NCBI GenBank assembly: GCA_937896265.1
Contig: CALBMD010000466.1
Coordinates: 1-14,545, forward strand
Direction of reading: 5' to 3'
DNA: 14,545 bases
From: an uncultured Pseudomonadota bacterium
Lineage (GTDB): Bacteria > Bdellovibrionota_B > Oligoflexia > Oligoflexales > Bog-1112
In this document: positions 7,295 through 13,737 of the stretch, in pieces
How positions within the stretch are numbered: position 1 is the first letter of the stretch
Layout: the number at the start of each line of letters is the position of its first letter
Program-made: the position numbers and the translations under genes
Notes under the pieces: model-generated
Database searches by the model: none
Told to the model about the DNA's origin: nothing
What the model saw: the letters and a program-made list of their open reading frames with translations, nothing else

Positions 7295-8899
7295 TTACAT
7301 ACGAAAGATACCGAACTTTGTTCGCTTGCTTGGTTTTGATAATGAGCTGGCAAGCGCCAAGGTCAAAACTTTGCGGGTATCTCTAGGGTCGATGATGCCA
7401 TCGTCCCAAAGACGGCTTGAAGCATAGTATGGACTGCCCTCAGCCTCATATTTGGCAAGGATGGGGTTTTTGATCTTAGTCTCTTCTTCAAAGCTCAGAC
7501 CTAGTCCTTTTTTTGCCAACTGATCTTTCTTTACTGTCACAAGAACAGAGGCAGCCTGTTCAGCTCCCATGACTGAAATGCGAGCGTTAGGCCACATAAA
7601 CATAAAATTAGGATCAAAGGCGCGGCCACACATGCCATAATTGCCAGCGCCAAAGCTGCCACCTGTGATTAGGGTGATTTTAGGGACATTGGCATTAGCA
7701 ACAGCGTGCACCATCTTAGCGCCATGTTTAGCAATCCCTTGGTGTTCAGCTTCTTTACCCACCATGAATCCTGAGAGATTTTGGAGAAAGAGGATAGGAA
7801 TATTTTCTTGGCAACAAAGAGTAATAAAGTGTGTTCCCTTAAGAGCGCTGTCGCCAAATAAGACGCCAAAGTTGGCTAGGATCCCTACAGGGATGCCACC
7901 AATATGCGCAAAGCCAGTCACTAAAGTCTTGGCAAAATTTTTCTTGAACTCGAAGAAGTCTGAATCATCAACAATACGGGTGATAAGCTCAAGAGGATCA
8001 AAGCTTTTTGCCAAGCTTGCTGGGACAAGCCCTAAAATTTCCTCTGGATCATAAAGAGGGGCTTTTGGCTCTTTGTAGTTTAAGAGCATCCTTTTAGGCT
8101 TGCCCAGATGAGCAACAATTTCACGTAAAATATGAAGAGCGTGTTCGTCGTTATCTGCTAGATGATCAGAAACACCAGAAATTTGCGTGTGAACAAGACC
8201 GCCGCCTAAGTCTTGCGCGCTTACTTCTTCGCCAGTAGCAGCCTTTACCAAGGGCGGTCCAGCTAGAAAAATGGTGCCATTGCCTTTGACAATAACGCTT
8301 TGATCAGACATGGCTGGGATATAGGCGCCGCCTGCCGTGCAAAAACCGTGTACAGAGGAGATCTGAGGGATACCCTTAGCGCTCATTCTTGCTTGGTTGT
8401 AGAAAATGCGGCCAAAATGATCTTTGTCGGGGAAAACTTCATCTTGTTTTGGTAAGAAAGCGCCACCTGAGTCTACGAGGTAGAGGCAAGGTAGGTTGTT
8501 TTTCTCGGCGATTTCTTGGGCTCTTAAGTGTTTTTTAACGGTAATAGGATAGTAGGTGCCTCCCTTAACTGTTTGGTCGTTGGCAACAATCATGCAGCTT
8601 CGACCGTGGATACATCCCACACCAGTAATAATGCCGCCTGCTGGCACCTCATCTTCATAGAGTTGGTGTCCAGCAAAAAGCCCTATTTCTAAAAATTCTG
8701 TGTCAGGGTCAATAAGTTTGGCAATGCGCGCTCTGGCTGTGAGCTTGCCTTTTTCTTTCTGACCAGCGATGGAAGCCTCACCGCCGGCATGGATGATGCT
8801 CGCTGTCAAAGTGGCAAGGTCTTGGGCTAGCGCGGCATTTTTTTGATAATTTTCCTGATAACTTTTATCACCGGTATTGAGCTGGCTTTTAATCAGCAT
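7295..8899 (-). CDS. liuB: Methylcrotonyl-CoA carboxylase, carboxyltransferase beta subunit
   Basis: A 534-residue carboxyltransferase, typical length for MccB. It moves the carboxyl group from carboxybiotin to 3-methylcrotonyl-CoA, forming 3-methylglutaconyl-CoA. The sequence follows the MCC-beta pattern closely: V-K-G-G-T-Y-Y-P-I-T-V-K-K-H (about 111-124), V-D-S-G-G-A-F-L-P (132-140), D-H-F-G-R-I-F-Y-N-Q-A-R-M-S-A (about 160-174), C-T-A-G-G-A-Y (187-193) and F-L-A-G-P-P-L-V-K-A-A-T-G-E-E (211-225). The second half has I-T-G-G-S-F-G-A-G-N-Y-G-M-C-G-R and M-W-P-N-A-R-I-S-V-M-G-A-E-Q-A-A. These favour MCC over propionyl- or acetyl-CoA carboxylase; geranyl-CoA carboxylase is a less likely alternative. 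AGGGA precedes the ATG, 13 bp after the exonuclease gene. Confidence 0.95.
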   Translation of the reverse strand: MLIKSQLNTGDKSYQENYQKNAALAQDLATLTASIIHAGGEASIAGQKEKGKLTARARIAKLIDPDTEFLEIGLFAGHQLYEDEVPAGGIITGVGCIHGRSCMIVANDQTVKGGTYYPITVKKHLRAQEIAEKNNLPCLYLVDSGGAFLPKQDEVFPDKDHFGRIFYNQARMSAKGIPQISSVHGFCTAGGAYIPAMSDQSVIVKGNGTIFLAGPPLVKAATGEEVSAQDLGGGLVHTQISGVSDHLADNDEHALHILREIVAHLGKPKRMLLNYKEPKAPLYDPEEILGLVPASLAKSFDPLELITRIVDDSDFFEFKKNFAKTLVTGFAHIGGIPVGILANFGVLFGDSALKGTHFITLCCQENIPILFLQNLSGFMVGKEAEHQGIAKHGAKMVHAVANANVPKITLITGGSFGAGNYGMCGRAFDPNFMFMWPNARISVMGAEQAASVLVTVKKDQLAKKGLGLSFEEETKIKNPILAKYEAEGSPYYASSRLWDDGIIDPRDTRKVLTLALASSLSKPSKRTKFGIFRM

Positions 8900-8912
8900 C
8901 GCTTATCCCTAT

Positions 8913-9596
8913 TTAAACTCGGTACGGTTCTAAGTCAGCTAAGCTCAGTAAATGCTCACCTTCGTTAGCCATCATCTGCTTAAGCACCTCTGCTGTGACT
9001 TTTACGTCGCCAATAGATCGATGTCGCGCCTCGAAAGAAAGCTGGTAGTGTTTAGCTAGGGTGTCTAAGTTTTTTCGTTCTAAATCGGGTAATAACTCCC
9101 GGGCTAACTTTAAAGTACAGTAGCATGGCCATGTCCATTCAATGCCCAGGTTTAGACAAGCTTGTTTGATAAAAGCGCTATCAAAGGCAGCATTATGAGC
9201 GACAAGCAAGCTGGATTTAATGAAATTAAGAAATTGCTCAATGACATCAGATAACGCCGGCTGGCCAAGAAGCATCTCATCGGTAATACCTGTGATCTTG
9301 ATAATCTCTTCAGGCAGGGGGCGGTCAAAGCGCACAAGGGTTGAAAACTCATCAACCACCTGACCAGCAATTAGCTTTTGCGCGCCAATCTCAATGATTT
9401 CATGATTTCTAAAGTCAAGGCCGGTTGTTTCTAAGTCAAAAACGACAATTGGAAAGTCTTGCCATAAGCGATGGGCTGCCGCATGGAAGCTGATCACTTT
9501 ATTGAGAAAGAACCCTCGGCTCTCTTCAGGTTGCATTTTCTTTGGTGGGAAAAGCACTTCTTGGAAGATTGAATGTTTGAGGGTGAGGGCAGACAC
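8913..9596 (-). CDS. DnaQ-like DEDDh 3'-5' exonuclease
   Basis: A 227-residue protein with one exonuclease domain of the DNA polymerase III epsilon/RNase T superfamily. All five DEDDh residues are visible: D54 and E56 in F-D-L-E-T-T-G, D139 in A-H-N-A-A-F-D, and H192 with D197 in H-R-S-I-G-D. The motif I-T-G-I-T-D-E-M-L (101-109) is also typical. About 48 residues precede the domain and contain no motif I recognise. The C-terminus is short, without the polymerase-binding tail of long epsilon subunits, so a stand-alone repair or RNA/DNA-trimming nuclease is as likely as a proofreading subunit. The GTG start is well supported by AAGGAG with a 5-nt spacer. It lies 17 bp after the CFI-box gene and 13 bp before liuB, probably in the same transcript. 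No functional link to leucine catabolism is evident. Confidence 0.9.
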   Translation of the reverse strand: MSALTLKHSIFQEVLFPPKKMQPEESRGFFLNKVISFHAAAHRLWQDFPIVVFDLETTGLDFRNHEIIEIGAQKLIAGQVVDEFSTLVRFDRPLPEEIIKITGITDEMLLGQPALSDVIEQFLNFIKSSLLVAHNAAFDSAFIKQACLNLGIEWTWPCYCTLKLARELLPDLERKNLDTLAKHYQLSFEARHRSIGDVKVTAEVLKQMMANEGEHLLSLADLEPYRV

Positions 9597-9613
9597 TTGA
9601 ACTCCTTAGGTTT

Positions 9614-11083
9614 TTAAACTGAGGAGCGGCGGCCTCCCCTTTTTATATTTGCCCTAAAGAAGAGCAAAAAGGCAAGGAGACAAAACAGGAAGAGAGAAGA
9701 AGCTTGAGGATAAAGCCAAATTGCTTTGATCAAATAGAGAAGGGTTGTTGGTATCCATAAAAGGGTCAAGGTGACAAGTTGTAGAGTTGGATGCGTTGCA
9801 ATAGCATTGGCAAGCGGTGGGCTTTGCTCATAATACCAAGCAACAAAATCTTGGCCTAACCGGGTTTTTAAAATGAATGTGTCGCGAAACCAACGAAAGA
9901 GCATGACGTGAGGATGATGAACATCGCCATAGGTAGCCGATACAATAAAGCAGCGTGGGTCGCCTGGTGTCGCTTGAGCCTCGCCATTGGCTTCAGCTAA
10001 AGAGTAAGTTTGAATAGGAACGACACTTAAGCAGTCTGTTCTTTTGACGCCTTGGTCATAGGCAGCCACCAAATAATACTGTTTGCCAACATCAAGACCA
10101 GTAAAAGGGTAGCTGCCATCTGTAGCTGCATTGCTAATAGTTTGAAAAGATACTTGGGAGCTAGGAAGGTTTTGAGTGCTATCAAGAAAAGTGAAGTCAT
10201 CTTCTTGACCTTTATCATTTATGCATTGAATGCAAGCGTTATCAGGTGAAGTGTAATTGAAGGTACAGCTGACCTTTTTCGACGTTTTACAAGCCTCGCT
10301 TGTGCAACGATTAGCGCTAAGGGTGTAGGGCTGATTGTCTGGATCAAAGAGCATCAGCAAGACATTGGCAGGGGTTTGTTGGGATGAGTCTGTATAGCTG
10401 ACAGGAACATTGCCTGACCAAGAAATAGTTGCGCCTTTGAAGATCTCCGTAGCTTCAACGTTGTCAGGTAGTTCGTCTGGTTTTGAGGTGATGACAGGGA
10501 CTTGATAGACTGCTGTGGAGATCGTTTCAGGGGTATATGCGCCGTTTGCAGAGTCATTAAAGATAAGTTGCACGCCGACATATTGGGAAGCATTGGCTGG
10601 GTCGATTGATTTATTTTGAACTGTTTGTACACAGCTAGCAAAGGTGATGGTGCTGCCAGCTGCCGGTTCGACTTTTATATTGTAGGTTATCTGGTAATTA
10701 TTATTGATGTCTGGGCCTGTAACAGTCTGAGTGCCAGCAAAGGTCCAGATAAAACTATTATTAGCTGGGCTTGGTGTATAACCAGTTGGGTCATTGGTTG
10801 TGATAGGTGAGTTGCCGCCACAGTTTGGTAGCACAATACTAACCTGGCGGTAGTCTAAGCCGCTTTGAATAGATGTAGTAGAAAGCACGCTTTGTGGGAT
10901 TTGAGTAATGGTGAAGTACAGGCTCATGGTCGAGGTAGCTGTTGCCCCTGAAACCACAGAGCCTTGCCCCAAGGAGCTATTGGCTCCGGGGGTTGGGTAT
11001 TGCACAGCTTTTGCCCAGAATGTAAGAAAGAAGAGAGATAGAAGAAAAAACTGCTTTAACCGCCACCTGGGATTTGAACGCAT
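9614..11083 (-). CDS. Secreted CFI-box protein with C-terminal membrane tail
   Basis: A 489-residue envelope protein. The N-terminus is a signal peptide with basic residues (M-R-S-N-P-R-W-R-L-K), a Phe/Leu-rich core and A-K-A cleavage near residue 27. The ectodomain is rich in Ser, Thr, Pro, Asn and beta-forming residues, resembling immunoglobulin- or fibronectin-like modules, with a cluster of six cysteines around residues 260-300 in a C-T-S-E-A-C ... C-I-Q-C pattern. At about 378 it has C-F-I-V-S-A-T-Y-G-D, then F-R-D-x-F-I-L and W-Y-Y-E-Q-S-P-P, the layout of the 'CFI-box-CTERM' region. Two hydrophobic spans and a basic tail (R-A-N-I-K-R-G-G-R-R) follow, resembling a sorting or anchoring signal. 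Function unknown. A TTG at 11107 would extend it by eight residues, but AGGA lies 5 nt before the ATG at 11083, which I prefer. Confidence 0.85.
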   Translation of the reverse strand: MRSNPRWRLKQFFLLSLFFLTFWAKAVQYPTPGANSSLGQGSVVSGATATSTMSLYFTITQIPQSVLSTTSIQSGLDYRQVSIVLPNCGGNSPITTNDPTGYTPSPANNSFIWTFAGTQTVTGPDINNNYQITYNIKVEPAAGSTITFASCVQTVQNKSIDPANASQYVGVQLIFNDSANGAYTPETISTAVYQVPVITSKPDELPDNVEATEIFKGATISWSGNVPVSYTDSSQQTPANVLLMLFDPDNQPYTLSANRCTSEACKTSKKVSCTFNYTSPDNACIQCINDKGQEDDFTFLDSTQNLPSSQVSFQTISNAATDGSYPFTGLDVGKQYYLVAAYDQGVKRTDCLSVVPIQTYSLAEANGEAQATPGDPRCFIVSATYGDVHHPHVMLFRWFRDTFILKTRLGQDFVAWYYEQSPPLANAIATHPTLQLVTLTLLWIPTTLLYLIKAIWLYPQASSLFLFCLLAFLLFFRANIKRGGRRSSV

Positions 11084-11088
11084 GTTCG

Positions 11089-11092
11089 TCCT
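11089..11092 (-). promoter_or_regulatory. Ribosome binding site deciding the CFI-box gene start
   Basis: AGGA (within AAAAGGAC) on the minus strand lies 5 nt before the ATG at 11083. The alternative TTG at 11107 has no purine-rich site before it, and starting there would put extra residues in front of a signal peptide that already looks complete. Confidence 0.6.
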
Positions 11093-11116
11093 TTTCTTGT
11101 GAGTCAAGTAACATAT

Positions 11117-11161
11117 AAAAATCTATCATAGGCAGTAGAAAAAATAGACTAGAAGATTTTT
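11117..11161. repeat. 8-bp inverted repeat in the divergent intergenic region
   Basis: AAAAATCT (11117-11124) and AGATTTTT (11154-11161) are perfect inverted copies separated by 29 nt, inside the 188 bp between the CFI-box gene and rpsP. A TATGAT-like minus-strand -10 lies in the loop (around 11126-11131), so the repeat could flank a promoter. The arms are AT-rich and the loop is long, so chance is a real alternative. Confidence 0.25.
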
Positions 11162-11271
11162 GGTGAAAATGTTATGAATGGCGGTTCGAGCTAGGGTCAG
11201 GTATTGCTTGCCGTCGCCCCAGTCTATTTGCAAAGAAAGTAACCCATTAATTAGAGATAGTTGGAGTCTTC

Positions 11272-11532
11272 ATGGCGGTTCATATTCGTCTTCAGCGCAA
11301 AGGTGCTACTCACAAGCCATTTTACCACGTGGTCGCTACTGATCAAAGGAATGCTCGCGATGGTCGTTTTATTGAAAAACTTGGCTACTACGATCCAAAC
11401 TGTGAGCCATCGGTCATTGAGTTGAAGAGTGAGCGAATTCAGTATTGGTACAGCAAAGGCGCTCAAGTAAGCATCCCAGTCAGCAAAATGCTGAAAATTA
11501 AGGATGTTAAGCTTAGCCGCGCTGTAAACTAA
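11272..11532 (+). CDS. rpsP: 30S ribosomal protein S16 (bS16)
   Basis: An 86-residue protein of the usual bS16 length. It binds 16S rRNA in the body of the small subunit and is needed for its assembly. The sequence is typical throughout: M-A-V-H-I-R-L-Q-R-K-G at the N-terminus, then K-P-F-Y-H-V-V-A-T-D, then R-D-G-R-F-I-E-K-L-G-Y-Y-D-P and Y-W-Y-S-K-G-A-Q-V-S. The ATG follows TTGGAG with a 5-nt spacer. It is the first gene of an rpsP-rimM-trmD translation cluster and is divergent from the CFI-box gene. The KH-domain gene found between rpsP and rimM in some genomes is absent; rimM follows within about 40 bp in the same reading frame. Confidence 0.97.
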   Translation: MAVHIRLQRKGATHKPFYHVVATDQRNARDGRFIEKLGYYDPNCEPSVIELKSERIQYWYSKGAQVSIPVSKMLKIKDVKLSRAVN

Positions 11533-11574
11533 GAGGACTTCCTTATTTTAAGGTCAACGTCTTCATGGAGCTTT

Positions 11575-12054
11575 TTGGGAACCGTGGGAAAACCTCATGG
11601 CCTAAAAGGCTTCTTTTTTTTAGCTAAGCCTGTCGCTCTGGATCCGACTACTATCCTTGAGTTATGTGTGGGTCAAGCTCTGTCAAGTGCCCATGTGACC
11701 AGGCTTGCTCAAGCCTCTTATTCCCCTAAGGGACACCTCATGTTAAAGCTAACCACTGCTGAAGATCGAACAGCGGTGGAAAAGATACAAGGGATGAGCC
11801 TTTGGGCGACGCTTAGTTTGCCAGAGTTGCTAGGCCCTATAGGAAAACCTGTCATTGACGTTGATGGCAAGATTGTTGGTCAAGCCATTGATAGGCAAAA
11901 TTATGGGGCAAGCGATATTATTAGCATTAAGAGCGCTAAAGAAAAGTGTGTAGACCTACCGCTTGTTGCCAACTTTTTTGATTTAAACTCCCTTGAAAAA
12001 GAGAGCATTCAGATGCTTGTCTCTTCAGAGGTGTTTGAGGACTTTTGGTACTGA
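11575..12054 (+). CDS. rimM: 16S rRNA maturation factor RimM
   Basis: About 160 residues, close to the usual RimM length. RimM binds S19 and helps maturation of the 30S head. It begins G-T-V-G-K-P-H-G-L-K-G, the conserved first motif, and ends in a PRC-barrel-like domain (V-D-V-D-G-K-I-V-G, G-A-S-D-I-I-S-I, then a C-V-D-L-P strand). The start is problematic. TTG at 11575 has GGAG 4 nt upstream, but beginning there loses the first residues of the first beta strand. The frame is open back to the rpsP stop. The only nearby ATG (11565) is in another frame, and removing one T from the T5 run at 11572-11576 would join them as M-E-L-L-G-T-V-G-K. The true start is therefore uncertain: TTG start, sequencing error or natural frameshift. 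Confidence 0.87.
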   Translation: MGTVGKPHGLKGFFFLAKPVALDPTTILELCVGQALSSAHVTRLAQASYSPKGHLMLKLTTAEDRTAVEKIQGMSLWATLSLPELLGPIGKPVIDVDGKIVGQAIDRQNYGASDIISIKSAKEKCVDLPLVANFFDLNSLEKESIQMLVSSEVFEDFWY

Positions 12055-12060
12055 CGCTTT

Positions 12061-12741
12061 ATGACTCGTTTGATTTTCATCACTATTCACCCACAATTTG
12101 TTAAAGGCTATGCGGAGTTTGGCGTCTTTCGCAGCGCTCAGAGCCAAAAATTAGCGCAAATCGAGGCGTTAAATCTCCGCGATTTTGCTGCAGATCGTGC
12201 TAAAACTATTGACGATCGGCCTTTTGGTGGTGGTGATGGCATGGTCATGCGCCCTGACATTTTAAAAAAGGCTCTGGATACTATTCAAGGCAACCCTTAT
12301 GTCATTGCCCCAAGTCCCAGCGGCAAGCCCTGGACGCAAAGCTTAGCTCAGGAAACGCTTTGCTTAGAAAGACCATTGGTCTTTGTTTGTGGCAGGTTTG
12401 CTGGTATTGATCAGCGTTTTATCGATGGTTTCGTCGATTTAGAAGTCTCTATGGGAGATTTTGTTGTCTCTGGAGGGGAGTTGCCCTCTTTGCTGTTGGC
12501 TGATAGTATGCTTCGGCAAATCCCTGGTGTACTTGGTCATGCTGATAGTGCCAGCCATGACTCTTTTGGTGAGGCTTTAGGTGGCCTTTTAGAGTACCCG
12601 CTTTATACGCGCCCAGTGGTTTTTAATGGTGTTGAAGTGCCACCCGTCCTTAGGGGGGGTGACCACAAGAAGATAGAAGCTTTTCGCCGATCTCAGATGC
12701 AAGAAAAAACCAGGCAAAAGAGGCCTGATCTATTAGCCTAG
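12061..12741 (+). CDS. trmD: tRNA (guanine-37-N1)-methyltransferase TrmD
   Basis: A 226-residue SPOUT (trefoil-knot) methyltransferase, slightly shorter than the usual 240-250. It uses S-adenosylmethionine to methylate G37 next to the tRNA anticodon, preventing frameshifting. Recognisable motifs are D-D-R-P-F-G-G-G-D-G-M-V-M (51-63), C110-G-R-F-A-G-I-D-Q-R, M-G-D-F-V-V-S-G-G-E-L (131-141), R152-Q-I-P-G-V-L-G, H-D167-S-F, then G-L-L-E-Y-P-L-Y-T-R-P and a C-terminal R-P-D-L-L. The arginine and aspartate matching Haemophilus influenzae R154 and D169 are present, but the glutamate of the G-R-Y-E-G motif is alanine (A114). It starts 6 bp after the rimM stop with no strong Shine-Dalgarno, so translational coupling is likely. 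Confidence 0.96.
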   Translation: MTRLIFITIHPQFVKGYAEFGVFRSAQSQKLAQIEALNLRDFAADRAKTIDDRPFGGGDGMVMRPDILKKALDTIQGNPYVIAPSPSGKPWTQSLAQETLCLERPLVFVCGRFAGIDQRFIDGFVDLEVSMGDFVVSGGELPSLLLADSMLRQIPGVLGHADSASHDSFGEALGGLLEYPLYTRPVVFNGVEVPPVLRGGDHKKIEAFRRSQMQEKTRQKRPDLLA

Positions 12742-12754
12742 GAGTGTTCTTTCC

Positions 12755-13735
12755 GTGTATCAAAAAATCCTTTTGATTCAATTGCGCCAACTAGGCGATA
12801 TCCTTTTAACAACGCCTTGTATTCGCGCAATTAAGGAGCAATCACCTGATAGCCGCGTTTATTTTTTAGCCCATGAGATGGGCCGTAAGATTTTAGCAGA
12901 TAACCCTTATCTGACTGAAACAATAACCTACCATGAAAGTATGAGCTTCAAGGAACAGCTAGCTCTCATGCAAAGAATTAGGGCTGAAAAATTTGATCTT
13001 GTGATTGACTTCATGAACAATCCTCGTAGTGCTTTACTATCCTTTGCCAGCGGTTCGCCCAAAAGAGCGATAAAGAAAAGCTCAAGATCTTTTCTTTATA
13101 CGGACACGGTGCTTTCGCAAGGGGTTGGCCGCTATATTGTTGAAGAAAAAATGGATGCTTTAAGCCAGTTAGGTTTCAAGCGAGGCAGTATTAATCTTGA
13201 TTTTAGCTGGTTGCCAGAAGATGAGGAAATCAGCACTAGATTTTTTGCTGAAAACCCCAAGCTAGCTCATGCTAGCCTTAAGATTGTGTTAGCGCCTTGT
13301 CATAGGCGTCCTTTGCGCAAGTGGCCAGCTTCTTCTTACTCCCGGCTAGCAGATCATTTGATTCAAGAGCTGGGGGCAGAGATAACTTGGCTATGGGGCG
13401 GTAAAGAGGAAAAAGCAGAGGTAGAGGCAATTGCCAAAGAATGTGCAATGCCAACCCATTTGGCACCAGATACAAGTTTCAAAGAGTTGGCTGCTTTGAT
13501 TGCTAAGCATGATTTGTTTATTGGCAATTCCAATGGCCCTAGTCATTTAGCTGTTGCCACTAACCTAAAAACCCTGCAGCTGCATGGTCCAACTGATGGC
13601 CGTTCTTGGTCTCCTTGTAATGAACGTCATCGTATCTTGCAAACAGCAAAATTCTCCGGTGAAGCCTTGCCGATGGATAGTATTCCCTTGGTGGATGTTA
13701 TGGCGCAGGTTAGGTCTTTAATTAAGCTCTCTTAA
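12755..13735 (+). CDS. GT9 (heptosyltransferase-type) glycosyltransferase
   Basis: A 326-residue GT9 protein of the ADP-heptose:LPS heptosyltransferase group (RfaF/WaaQ type), GT-B fold and probably at the inner face of the inner membrane. The N-terminal domain opens K-I-L-L-I-Q-L-R-Q-L-G-D-I-L-L-T-T-P (about 4-21), a hallmark of the family. The C-terminal domain has I-V-L-A-P with R-R-P-L-R-K-W-P, L-W-G-G-K-E-E and I-G-N-S-N-G-P-S-H-L-A with L-H-G-P-T-D. The family usually has D-S-G-P-x-H where this has S-N-G-P-S-H, a variation that may alter donor or acceptor choice. The specific sugar is not determinable from sequence. GTG start, with AGGAG 10 nt upstream, 13 bp after trmD, where rplS commonly sits. 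It ends 2 bp from the convergent ligA stop. Confidence 0.9.
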   Translation: MYQKILLIQLRQLGDILLTTPCIRAIKEQSPDSRVYFLAHEMGRKILADNPYLTETITYHESMSFKEQLALMQRIRAEKFDLVIDFMNNPRSALLSFASGSPKRAIKKSSRSFLYTDTVLSQGVGRYIVEEKMDALSQLGFKRGSINLDFSWLPEDEEISTRFFAENPKLAHASLKIVLAPCHRRPLRKWPASSYSRLADHLIQELGAEITWLWGGKEEKAEVEAIAKECAMPTHLAPDTSFKELAALIAKHDLFIGNSNGPSHLAVATNLKTLQLHGPTDGRSWSPCNERHRILQTAKFSGEALPMDSIPLVDVMAQVRSLIKLS

Positions 13736-13737
13736 AG

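Noticed and set aside
11162..11271. Candidate sigma-70 promoter for rpsP, such as TTGCAA with a 17-bp spacer and TTAGAG
   Set aside because: The -10 is a poor match to TATAAT and several equally weak pairs exist. A promoter must be in this region, but I cannot place it.
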